Source: Liquidambar formosana
Taxonomy: Eukaryota > Streptophyta > Magnoliopsida > Saxifragales > Altingiaceae
NCBI GenBank assembly: GCA_039720395.1
Contig: CM077828.1
Coordinates: 15,412,264-15,476,263, forward strand
Reading direction: 5' to 3'
Length of the DNA: 64,000 nucleotides
Made by a program: the position numbers and the translations under genes. The notes under the pieces are model-generated. The model searched no databases. It worked only from the letters and a program-made list of their open reading frames with translations, and was not told the origin of the DNA. Positions 1 to 10,644 of the stretch are shown here, in pieces; position 1 is the stretch's first letter, and each line of letters opens with the position of its first letter.

Positions 1-177
1 TTGTATCATAAGATATTTGGATATCTTGTTAATTTAGGTTGTATGCACTCCTAAAATGCTTATCTCCCTGCAACAAAGATCCCAAAAAAAAAAAAAAAAA
101 AAACAAAAAAAACCCAACATTACAAGTACTATGAACCAGCCATATATATAACATTTCATAGGTTCAAAACCTTTGCA

Positions 178-798
178 TTGGATCTCGTCGTGCCATGGCT
201 ACCTTCAAGTCTTCTCATTTTCTTTCCTCTGTTTCCTATTAACGTGGCTTGTGATTATATGGAGAGGAAAGCTCCCATTAAATTCAAAGACGGTCTCAAA
301 GATCCTATGGCCGGAAAGCTTTCTTCATGGGTTGGAGAAGATTGTTGCAATTGGATGGGTGTAAGCTGTGGCAACCGGACAGGCAATGTCGTAAGGCTTG
401 ACCTTTATTGCCCACATAAGGTTAGTCTACTTAAAAAAGCAGACAAGCCGTGCCTGAGTGGTCATTTAAATCTTTCTTTGCTTCTTAGCCACCGCTAAAA
501 AATAAAAATTAAAAAAATTAAAAAAAAAAATCCTTCTTTGCTTGACTTGAAATATTTAAACTACTTGGACCTAACCCATAACGATTTCGAGCATGCACCT
601 ATCCCAAATCTTGTGGGTTCACTCAAGAGGTTGAGTCACATCAATCTCGCCTAAGCAACCTTTGCCGAGAGATTCCCTATCATGATATAAACTACACATT
701 AAAGGTTGGGTTCACTCAAGAGGTTGAGTCACATCGATCTCGCCTAAGCAACCTTTGCCGGAGAGATTCCCTATCATGATATAAACTACACATTAAAG
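178..798 (+). pseudogene. LRR receptor-like protein, N-terminal fragment (broken)
   Basis: The reading frame from 178 gives a hydrophobic signal-peptide-like start, then the plant LRR N-terminal cap: ERKAPIKFKDGLKDP, a short spacer, then GKLSSWVGEDCCNW and CGNRTGNVVRLDL, with the paired cysteines normal for receptor-like proteins of the EIX/Cf type. It stops at about 498. A second frame from about 541 carries LRR sequence (LKYLNYLDL, a HNDF asparagine ladder, then GSLKRLSHINLA) and also meets a stop. No transmembrane or C-terminal part follows. Related broken pieces lie near 29730 (-), 52700 (-), 55880-57200 (+) and 59575 (+). Family identity is firm; that it is a relic is clear from stops and truncation. 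Any remaining role is unknown. Confidence 0.85.
615..798 (+). repeat. 93-bp tandem duplication inside the LRR relic
   Basis: The block that starts GGGTTCACTCAAGAGGTTGA at 615 and ends CATTAAAG at 704 recurs directly at 708-798 with one substitution and one added base. The other LRR relics (57110, 59765) have it once, so it is a local event in this copy. Confidence 0.85.
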
Positions 799-1079
799 GT
801 AAAATAATAATTTTTTCATTGTAGGAAAAACTAAAATACGAAACAGGGACAGAACTAGGAGTTATCTCCAATGAGAGTACAACGCTATGATTTGGTGAAG
901 TGAGAACTGAAAGCTCAGGAGAGCCTTTCTTTTATTTGAAAAGATTACTTTTTAGTAATTATCTTTCATTGTAATACCCAAACAAGACTTTTCTGTCAAC
1001 TTATTACAAATTGGTTGTATATATGCTTGGAAATCACCACAAACTTATCGTTTACATAGAAATTTGCTGCCAATCCCTT

Positions 1080-1454
1080 GGTTTTATCAACACCCCCATT
1101 TAATTTATTTTAAAGTTTCAAGGTTTTATGGAAAATATTGAAAGTTTTTATGAAAATAGATTGCATGGTTCACTTGAAAATATTATTTTGAACAACTTTG
1201 CAAAAGATAGTTTTTCCAAAATTTGTCATTTAAGTGAATTTGTTGATCATTTATAGTTTCTGTTTCAATTTTTGGCCAAAAAGTCTATGTAAACAATATA
1301 TCTTGGAAGAACTTTCTTCTACAAAATTATTTAAAATGATGTTTTTTAGTAAAAAATATGGTCGATTTTTAAAAAATATTTTAATATTTTTCATAAAAAT
1401 TTAAAATATTTAAAAATTTAAAAAATTAAAATAGTGAAGAATATTGATAAAGCC
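1080..1454. mobile_element. Hairpin MITE, family A
   Basis: The left end GGTTTTATCAACACCCCC and the reverse complement of the right end (GGCTTTATCAATATTC) match, and the inverted match continues inward: a left GTTTTTATGAAAA block pairs with the right TTTTTCATAAAAA block, and a left TTTTGAACAACTTTG block pairs with a right motif CTACAAAATTATTTAAAA. There is no coding capacity. Relatives lie at 8817, 27997, 40575 and 57474. Precise ends and superfamily are uncertain. Confidence 0.7.
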
Positions 1455-1603
1455 GAATGGTGACAACAACCGACCCCAATCAAAGTATAGATTTAATTCA
1501 TTTAATAAATAAATGAGCTCAAATGAACCTGAATTTATTTGTAAATTGTTCACGAACAACTGATTTAAGCGTGGTTCACCTTATCAATCAAGCAACAGGC
1601 GTG

Positions 1604-1609
1604 CACGTG
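1604..1609. promoter_or_regulatory. G-box CACGTG upstream of TPS1
   Basis: CACGTG lies in GCGTGCACGTGGGC, about 1.45 kb upstream of the TPS1 start. The same motif and surroundings occur upstream of TPS2 (33655-33682) and TPS3 (about 60037). bZIP and bHLH factors bind this core in plants. A role here is inference. Confidence 0.4.
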
Positions 1610-1659
1610 GGCAGTAGTGCGTGCACATGGGCTGTGGTAGGTATGCACGAGCAACTTAC

Positions 1660-1887
1660 TTGACATGCCGCAGCCCACGTGCATCGCAGCATATATGCTT
1701 ATGTTATGGGTCTGACTTCACATTCTGCAATAATAAATTACTCATTCCATTCTCCTATAGTAATTCCTCTTAATTGACATGCCGCAGCCCACGTGCATCG
1801 CAGCATATACGCTTATGTCATGGGTCTGACTTCACATTCTGCAATAATAAATTACTCATTCCATTCTCCTATAGTAATTCCTCTTAC
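1660..1887 (+). repeat. 114-bp tandem duplication carrying G-boxes
   Basis: The block starting TTGACATGCCGCAGCCC at 1660 is repeated at 1774 with only a few differences. Each copy contains CACGTG (1676-1681 and 1790-1795) next to GCATCGCAGCATAT. Other TPS flanks have one copy of this core (for example 33897 and 58315), so TPS1 gained a second. Confidence 0.85.
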
Positions 1888-2987
1888 TATCGAGTTATAA
1901 CAAGCCGACCACTGACTCTACTATAAACTATTACAAACAAAAACAAGTTGATAGTTAAAGCATCCTTCTTGGGAATTACTCCTAATAAGGCAGGTTCATT
2001 GGTAATTTCCCCTATAATTAATCTATAGAAAAGCATAAATGATCTCAGACCCAATACTCAAAACATGGTCAAAATTTCAAACAACAAACAACAGCCACGT
2101 TTGTCCAAACTTTGGTACTCCAAACAAAAGTCAACTAAAGATAAATTAAAGGTAAATTACATTTTGTCCCTCTCAACTTTGGAGAATTCATCCACTATTC
2201 CCTTAATCCATACATAAAACCAAAAGTACTTTGTTTTCTCAACTATCACGAGTTGACAACTAATCTCTCTCCATCAATGCTTTGTCAGCTTCAATGACAA
2301 AAAAAGTCATATGAGCTACACTTAACCATTTTAAGTCCTTAAATACTATTTTTATCCTTATAGTATTACCTCTGTCTCATTGAATTATAAAGTGTTCAAC
2401 AACTTACCTCAATTTTTAAAACTTTCATACTTTTGTCTCGTCAAACGTTTTTTTATTATTATTTAATTTTATAAAATAATAAAAATTTAATTAACCATTT
2501 GATTTAAATTACCTTGATGTTAATTTAGAGCTTAAAAATAATGACTTGACAAATATCATAGTTTAATTAAATCTCTCAAAGGGTAAAGCAAAATCTTTTT
2601 AAAGAAATGACGCCATCCATGACAAGCTAAATGAATTTTTTATAATAAAAATGGAAGTTTAATTGACCATTTGATTTACCTTGATATTGGTTTAGACCTT
2701 AAAAAACTGTCTTAACAAATATCATCGTTCAGATATCTCAAAGAATAAGTAGAATTTTTAAAAATAATGTGAAGAATGAGGTGTTTTGTTGAACATGGGG
2801 CTTATAGTTAAAGGGCCAAAGTGTATAGGTTTTAGAGAACAGGGGGTAAACTGCACGTGATAGGCATTTTCGAACTGACACTGATTGAATTTGATACCCC
2901 TTTTTTGTTTCTTTCTTTCTTTTTTGTTTCTTTTTTTTTTTTTTTTTTTTTTTCAGCAAAGAAGAATCTGATACCCCCTCAAACTCC

Positions 2988-2994
2988 TATAAAT
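2988..2994 (+). promoter_or_regulatory. TATA box of TPS1
   Basis: TATAAAT in CTCCTATAAATGCC, 60 bases upstream of the ATG at 3054 and conserved at 34829, 59491 and 61202. It is preceded by a T-rich pyrimidine run that varies in length among copies. Confidence 0.7.
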
Positions 2995-5342
2995 GCCAAC
3001 GCAAACAAGCCGAAAACACAACCCCTAGCTATCCCCCTCATTTGAACTTTTAAATGTCCTTTGTTCCAAGCAAGAACAAAAGCATGTCTGTTCGATCTTC
3101 AACTGTTCTGTTATCAAGCCCAAATGCTGCCCCTGAGGTCTTACGCCGGTCAGCAAAATTTCATCCCAACATTTGGGGTGATCTTTTCGTTGATTACGCT
3201 TCTGACAACTTGGTAAATACTATATATATAGTATCCATTATGTAATTTGTGCATGTGTGCATGAGGTGCAACTCATCTCTAAATTCTTCTATTACTAACA
3301 ATAATGGGAAGAGCTAGCAATCCTACACATTCGGGATTAATTCTTGACCAAGGCTCCACCTATAGGCAACTAAGGTTGTTACCTAAGGTGGTCCTCATTA
3401 GTTTTAATTTCAAAAGCAATTTTTTCATTTTTTTAATATCGGCCATCTAAAAACCTAATCCAACGACTGAGTTGAGCTCGGCAAACTGCTAAGCTTTTAC
3501 AATTCAACACTGAATCTCAATCCAGGTTTCACTAGCCATGAACTCTGTTAGAGTTTATTATATTAATTTTATTTCTATTGCATGTCTTCTTTGTCAACCT
3601 CTCACACATTTTCTTCTTCTTTTCATTTTTCATGTTCTTCTTTCTCCCAATGTTTGAATATATATTCACTAATGTAATCAACACATGATATCTATTTTTA
3701 CATTATTCAGTGATCTTATAAACTATCTTTAACTTTGAAACAAATATTAGAGGATATTGCAATTATTCATGAATTCTTTTATTCTCAGAATGTCCGATTA
3801 ATTCTATTGTCCTTTAAATTAACTTTATGTTTTAGTTTCTTTAGACTTTATTTATTTAATTTTTAAGGGTGTTTTTGTGCTTGTAAGTATTTTTTTTTCT
3901 AAAAAAAAAAAAAATGTCTTTTGGCTAAAAAATGTGAATCGATACAAGAAAACATAGGAAAATAGAGGTAAATAAATTAATTCAATTTCAAAGAGGCCTC
4001 AATTAGAGTTTTTGGCATAGGTAGTAATTATATTGAGCCAACCGTATTTTTGTCACAATTGTGTGGCCATGAGTTTGACCTATCATTGTAAACCTGGACA
4101 ATCAAGGTCTTAAAAGTCCCACTTGTGGATCACATATATTGAACTATCAAATACAATAGATGTATTGCAATATATGTGATATATAGAGGGCCTCTCATGC
4201 CTTCTCTCAATATCATAGTAAAAGCTAATCAATTAAGGTCTCAAAATTCCCACATTGTGTCTTGATCCTCAGTCGGGAATTGTTAACAGCTCCTAAAAGA
4301 ATCCCCACTGATGTGGCATGATAAGCTCCTCATATAGTGCTATTGATCCCCACTAGCCCTTCTCTATTTTCACACCACATCATGGGGTTGTTCTTTCAGT
4401 GCGCATAAGACCTTTCATGCATGATTGATGCGCCTCAACAATCCTCACTTCATCTCCATCATCATTTTCCATATTGAAACTCCACATAATAATGCTGTAA
4501 GAGTGGCATATTCCTTACAAGGAAAGGGGAGTTACATATCATAGTGTTGGATAGTTTTTTTTATCTTGATTGAAATGACAGCAGTAGCTTTCATATATGT
4601 TTTGATGCACCACAACATAATGAAATTTTCTTGTGTAGTCAATTGATGCTGGTATGGAAAGACAAATTGAAGAATTGAAAGTAGAAGTGAGAAGGAAGTT
4701 AGTTGTTGATGCCTCTATAGGTAAGCCTTCAGAAAGATTGAACATGATTGATGCAGTTCAAAGATTGGGGGTGGCTTATCATTTTGAAACCGAGGTCAAA
4801 GATGCGTTGGAACATATTTACCTTACCTATGATCTTGATGAGAATAATGATGATGATGCCCTCTACAATGTTGCCCTTCGCTTCAGGCTTCTTCGACAAC
4901 AAGGGTACAATGTTTCATGTGGTAGGTCCCTCACCATGTGTTTATCTTGACTTCACATGAACAAAAATGTGCATGTATTTGTGGATATGAATTTCTTGTC
5001 TGTTAGATGCGTGGCTCAGCCTTCACCTCAAAGTACTTTCAGCCTAGCACAACAGTACATTGACTTCACAAATTTGTCTCTTTGGGTCTTAAGCCCAAAA
5101 AGCACCTCTTTAGTAGGAGTACTCAATGCCGTTGCATAAACCCATCTTAAGCATCATCTGCAATCGATATGAGACACTAACATTATCCATACGTACATAT
5201 ATGCTCAAACATTCACCATCCGCATTGTGTCTATAAAGGACTAGAATTTGGGTTGCACATAGTGTAAAAGGAATATTAAAAAATAAATTAGAGGGAAGTA
5301 CTACTAAAAAAAATTATTTTTAAAATTTTGAATTTAAAAATG

Positions 5343-5365
5343 GGAGAGAGAGAGAGAGAGAGAGA
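5343..5365 (+). repeat. (GA)n microsatellite in TPS1 intron 2
   Basis: A run of about eleven GA units lies in the second intron. TPS2 (37184-37207) and TPS3 (63503-63516) have shorter or interrupted versions, so it could serve as a copy-specific marker. Confidence 0.9.
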
Positions 5366-6561
5366 TTAGACGACTAGTTACAAAATAGATAATACCTACC
5401 TTATCCAACCTAAAAAACTATTTTAACGCTAACTTTTAAGTCTTTAACAGGAGTATTTCAAAATTTACATCCAACCAAAATTTCCATCCCTTTTATATAT
5501 ATATTAGTATAGATATGTGTTTAATGTATTGGGTGCATGTGGATGCAGATGTATTCAACAAGTTCAAGGACAACAAAGGTAATTTCTTGAATTCTATCAT
5601 TGGGGATGTGCGGGGCATGCTAAGCTTGTATGAAGCTACCCACCTCCGAGTGCATGGAGAAGACGTACTAGATCAAGCGTTGGCATTTTGTACCACTCAC
5701 CTTCAGTCTATGGCAACCCAACTAAGCTTACCTCTTGCAAAACAAGTAATCCATGCTTTAAAGCAACCCATCCACAATGGGGATGCCAAGGGTAGAGGCA
5801 AAGCAATACATCTCATTCTATCAACAAGAAGATTCACATGACGAAACTCTGCTAAGGCTCGCAAAATTAGATTTCAACCGATTACAAAAGATTCACCACA
5901 AAGAGCTATGTGAAATCACAAAGTAAATTCTTTAAACTTATTAATACTCCCTATGTTCTTGTTTGAGTCTCACATTTGAAAAAACATGTTTTTTAAGAAA
6001 ACCATTTTAAATGCTTTTACATCAATATAAATGTTTGACCATACCAATTTTATCCTCAAGTGTACATAATATTGAAAAAGTAAAATATTTATAAGAAAAT
6101 GTATTTTAGAAAATCAGTTAAAAAAGGTTTGACTTTTTGAATGGGAGAATAATTTTGGAACATTACTATAAATAAATAAATAAATAAATAAGGACAGTAA
6201 AAAATGAACGAAGGGAGTAATTTGGAAATTTATTATTGGAATGGATTTCAGATATATTGGTGTTTTGATTTTAGGTGGTGGAAAGATTTGGATTTTGCAA
6301 CAAAGCTACCTTTTGCTAGAGACAGAATTGTGGAATGCTACTTTTGGATGTTGGGGATCTACTTTGAGCCTGAGTATTACCTCGGTAGAAGGATACTTAC
6401 CAAAGTTATTAGCATGACCTCAGTTATGGATGATATCTTTGATTTGCATGGTACAATTGAAGAACTTGAGCTCTTTATGGAAGCCATCGAGAGGTTTATT
6501 AAACTCGAACTTCACTTGTGTTTTATGTGCCTCAATTTTTTACAAAACATATCTATATATC

Positions 6562-6563
6562 TA

Positions 6564-6624
<61 letters not shown>
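6562..6624 (+). repeat. (CT)n(AT)n compound microsatellite in TPS1 intron 4
   Basis: CT units run directly into AT units. TPS2 has only a short TATATATA at the matching place (about 38388), which explains its shorter fourth intron (162 versus 227 bases). Confidence 0.9.
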
Positions 6625-6626
<2 letters not shown>

Positions 6627-8236
6627 ATAGGTCTTTAATGGAGAAGCATGTAAAAGAAGAATCAGTGCTGCTGACCCTTTGTGCTTAGGCTTTATTGAAT
6701 TTATTTGGGTTTGATTTTAGGTGGGATATGAGTACCATTGATCAACTCCCCGAATACATGAAAATATACTATCGGGCACTCTTGGATATTTACAGTGAAT
6801 TAGAGGATGATTTGGCCAAAGAAGGAAGATCCTACCGCTTTTATTATGCAAAAGAAACTGTAAGCATTCTTTGTAATTGTCCTATATATGATAGGAAATT
6901 TAACTAGCTTGGGGGGGGGGGGACAAAAAAACAAACAAACTATGATCATGATGACATTGTTTTTCACAATGCTTATAATTGACTTTAATGAGAATTTTGA
7001 ATTTCTTGGTTGAACGAACTAGATGAAAAATCAAGCGAGGGTCTATTTTATGGAAGCAAAGTGGCTGAGTGAACAATATATGCCAACAATAGAGGAGTAT
7101 CTGCAAGTTGCAACACCCAGCTCAACTTATCCCATGTTCACAACCACATCTTTCGTCAGAATGGGAGATTTTGTAACCAAGGAGGCTTTTGAATGGGTTC
7201 TTAATGAGCCCAATACTATTGTTAATGCTGCATCAATAATTGGCAGGATTATGAATGACCTGGTGTCCCATGAGGTACGAATTAAAGACAATTCCTTTTT
7301 CTTTTTTCTTTTTTTTGCTTTTATCACTGGAGGTTTTGAGATGCTTATGCATTCGATTAATCTTTCTAAGCATATGTAGTCTCCCCTGTCCCATACGTAG
7401 AGCCAAATGAAGAAGGTCAATTCTATAATAAACTAAATTTCAACGTAGGACAAAACCAATGTTTTCAAAGAACCAAAGTACAAAACCAAAGAATATATGA
7501 TTGGATATTTTGGATAGGTTTTAATTTACTAGAAAAAATTAATATCTTAATATTTTATCATTATTAGTTTGAACACATCTAGTCCTATGAGGACGACATT
7601 TGGGTTGTACCCCATTAATACGTCAGATGTACAGTACAATCCGTTTATACATTATAAGATACAACCCCTAATATATGATACAAATATAAAAAAAATCAGT
7701 GCGTGTCGATGAGATTGGATCCCACCCCTATAGCTTCCTCTACTACGTTCTATGAGCCTAGTTATAACAGTTTCTTTACTAAACTTGCCGAGTTTGGTTT
7801 CCACAGTGGCATGGTGCCTTCGGTTATTCTTTGTTCTCCCATTTAACTAGAGAATTATTCTCACTTGGCAATTATTACTATTTTTTACTAGATGGAAGTG
7901 ACAAATATAATTGGTGTCATTGGGCATTTTCGTATGCAGTTTGAGCAAAAGAGAGAACACATTGCCTCAGCTGTTGAATGCTACATGAAGCAACATGGGG
8001 TCTCAAAGCAAGAAGCGCATGAGGAGCTGCAAAAACAAGTCACAAATGCATGGAAAGACATAAATCAGGAATGCCTCAAACCTACCACGGCCGTCCCAAT
8101 GACTCTCCTCACGCGTGTTCTCAACCTTGCACGAGTGAGTTATGTGATGTACAGGGATGGCGATGGCTACACCAATTCCAAGTTGCTACTGAAAGATTAT
8201 ATAGTTTCACTGCTCATCGATCCTGTGGCAATATAA

Positions 8237-8816
8237 GCGTGGATGGAGCATGCATGCTCTCTAGCTATCATTTCACATGGTTTGGGGTCTGCCTTTAATA
8301 ATGTAGTATTGTTTTCTATCTTCATGCTTGAATGGTTGTTTGTTTTTCATGTTTGAATAGGGTGTTGTTTTCTTGTTTTGAAGGGAATAAATGGCATTTC
8401 AATGCCGTCTATGTATTGAACCATAAATGTTACCTCATCTTTATGTTGATGGTGATTTGGTAATTTAATCATTTTATTTACAAAGAAATGAGATAAGAAC
8501 AATCCACTCAGGTGACCACATGCTGATATCACTTATATTAATATCATGCATTGGAGATTATATCTCATATATAAGCGCAATGTACCCCTTAGCTTACTAA
8601 TACACGAGAGACAACTTAACATGTGGAAGCAATAAATAGACTAGCAACCTAAAAGTAAAGTAAGGGAGTTGGTCGTGGATTCCTGCCAAGGGAGATTCCG
8701 AGGATTTATAATCACTTAAATATCATTTTGTGTCACTTTACCATATACTCTAGTCTCAATCGGATCCAAGAGTCCTTCAAATAAAGCCTTTTGAGCCTTT
8801 ATAGGGGAGGATTGCA
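8237..8816 (+). other. 3' flank of TPS1
   Basis: Non-coding. It is closely matched by 40046-40574 after TPS2. A piece at about 8511-8640 (CATGCTGATATCACTTATAT, then ATCATGCATTGG) resembles one end of the hairpin MITE at 53750-53915 and is probably a remnant of that family. Confidence 0.6.
8386..8391 (+). terminator. Candidate poly(A) signal of TPS1
   Basis: AATAAA about 150 bases after the stop codon, conserved after TPS2 at 40194-40199. Plant signals are loose, so this is tentative. Confidence 0.4.
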
Positions 8817-9101
8817 TTTGGGGGGCGGTTCCCCTTAATTTTATTTTTGTATCCCCTTATTTTAATTTTCAAAATTTTATGATAAATATAAAAAGTTTTT
8901 ATGAAAACAAATCCGTTACCCCCTAGAAAACACAATTTTGAACAACTTTGTATAAGACAGATTTAAAAAAAACTTTATTGTGCATAATTGTTCAAAATGA
9001 TATTTTTAGTAAAAAGTGTGGGCACTTTTTATATTTTTCATAAAATCTTGAAACATTAAAATAAGTGGGAAGTACAAATAAAATAAAGGGCCCCCTTGGG
9101 T
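8817..9101. mobile_element. Hairpin MITE, family A
   Basis: The left end GGGGGCGGTTCCCCTTAA pairs with the right end GGGCCCCCTTGGG in reverse complement, and inward blocks pair as well (TTTTGAACAACTTTGTATA left, TTGTTCAAAA right). It is present at the same place after TPS2 (40575-40859), so it predates the duplication. Confidence 0.7.
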
Positions 9102-9148
9102 GTGAGTGTGTGACCAAGCTAGATGGTATATGGGCTCTGTAGCCCTGC

Positions 9149-10644
9149 TGTGAGCGCCACGCCCTAAATACCACATAGCTCGAGAATACGCATTAGCCTC
9201 AAAGGACTAACACGGAGAGGAGTCGCCACCCAATATTGGGAACGAGTGAACCCTAGTAGGGTCAAGCTCATCATAACCAGAGATTCGGGTTCGGATCTAG
9301 GGTACGTCGCTGGGAAGGTGTTAAGCACCCAGCCACGCCTGGTCGAAACCGGCCCCACACATGATTAATGGCTTTAATTAATCGAAATGCTCAATTAAAA
9401 TTGACCCTAAATCATGCAATAACGGCAGCACACATAACGACCAAAACAATGAATAAATAAAGAAAATAAAATAAAAGAATATATTAGAAAGTAGAGATCA
9501 GAATATACAAAAGACCAACCAGATACTAATCAACTAAGAACAAAACTAAATAAAATAATAAACAAACAATCTGTCTGCTGAGGTAAGGTGCGTACGCATC
9601 ACTGATATATGCGTACGCACCTAATAGGCATTTCACGCAGAATCACAGAACTCACATATTAGTCTACATCATGCATCCCAAAATAAATAAAATAAAACTA
9701 AACCTAAAAACAAATAAATACAAATATAAAAACTAAACCTAAATCATGCTAATCATGCCTTAGACAAAAATAAAATAAAATAAAAATAAATAACAGAAGA
9801 ACTAAAATAAAAGCTAAATAAAAGTAAATTTACCGACTTTGTAATTGTTTGTGGCTCCTCAGGTCTTTAGATTGAATCAAACCAACACAAATCCTCTTTT
9901 TCCCAAAGTGGTATCACAGCAAAGAGATCAAAACTCACTCAACTTTGAAAAGAAATGGAAAACAAAAAAGAGAACAAGAGAAAAGAAAAGTGATTTTCGT
10001 CACTTTGCAGCAGCAGCAACTTCAATCGCGTTTTTAGATATGAAAACGTTGGATTTGGACAAAGCTTGTGAAATACAATGTTGTAGATAATTGAATTAGC
10101 TTTCTAACAAGACCAATTTCATCAAATTCTGACTTCGAATGAAAAAGTTATGATTAAAATACGATTGCTGGTTTCAGAAAAACTGCTGCTGAATTATGAC
10201 GAATTTCACTCCCTCCAAACCCTATTCTCCTCCTCCCTTTTTTAAAGACATTAAGAGAGTATTTATAGCTGAAATCTGGAGTTTCCCTTTCCTTCCCAGA
10301 CTAGGTTTCTTTGGAGAATAATCAAAAGGTATTTTATAATGATAAAAGACTTCTAATCTAAATAGGAAAAGGAAATTGTCTTTTGTAAAAATTGGGAGAC
10401 TGACCGCTAACACGCATGCACATGTATCGTATGTGCGTACACACACTCATCACATACGTACACGTGTTAGTGGTATGATAAAAATGGCTAATTTAATAAA
10501 ATAATTTTCCTTTCATTTTAACAAAAAATCTCATGCTGTGATTCCAACTAATTCTTCAAGAATAATCCGTAAATAATCACACTAAACTCATCATCGGGGC
10601 CACGGGACTTAAGATGACAACCGGTACAAAATGGGGTGTCTACA
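9149..10644 (-). repeat. 3' LTR of the gag-only element
   Basis: It runs from TGTGAGCGCC to GTCTACA and aligns along its whole length with 18298-19814. Differences are scattered single bases plus an extra GTGCGTACGCATCACTGAT-like block in the right copy near 18750. Short reading frames inside (9845-10090, 10222-10446) recur in the other LTR and look fortuitous. Confidence 0.9.

Larger units (their letters stand above)
801..2987 (+). other. 5' flank of TPS1 (long promoter version)
   Basis: Non-coding. From left to right it holds a stretch shared by all LRR-TPS junctions (801-1079), a hairpin MITE (1080-1454), a G-box-bearing segment with a 114-bp tandem repeat (about 1600-1887), AT-rich sequence, and a pyrimidine-rich run (about 2898-2955) directly upstream of the TATA box. 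The same blocks occur at 57200-59490. The TPS2 flank and the proximal TPS3 flank lack about 935-1550, including the MITE. Confidence 0.7.
3054..8236 (+). pseudogene. TPS1: TPS-a sesquiterpene synthase-like gene, frameshifted
   Basis: Seven exons can be read with GT-AG introns: 3054-3212, 4639-4921, 5549-5922, 6275-6493, 6721-6859, 7023-7274 and 7940-8236, the standard plant class III terpene synthase layout. The RRx8W motif is at residues 31-41 ([11 protein letters not shown]), with no transit peptide visible; ARDR lies upstream of the aspartate motif DDIFD in exon 4; the NSE/DTE motif NDLVSHEFE spans exons 6 and 7. Such enzymes ionise farnesyl diphosphate with Mg2+ in the cytosol. The product cannot be told from sequence. 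Exon 3 has one extra base at about 5777-5782 compared with TPS2 and TPS3 (374 versus 373 bases), causing a TGA at 5839-5841, so the RDR, DDxxD and NSE motifs would not be translated. Every other exon is open. A sequencing error is the alternative. Confidence 0.93.

Noticed and set aside
5770..5841. Programmed frameshifting in TPS1
   Set aside because: Terpene synthases are not known to use it, there is no conserved slippery site in the paralogues, and a simple insertion explains it.
7127..7420. Minus-strand frame over TPS1 exon 6 (and 38912-39202 over TPS2)
   Set aside because: It is a shadow of the real exon, which reads on + with the NSE/DTE motif.
9845..10090. 81-residue frame, also at 19015-19260
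   Set aside because: It lies inside both LTRs of the gag-only element and has no family features.
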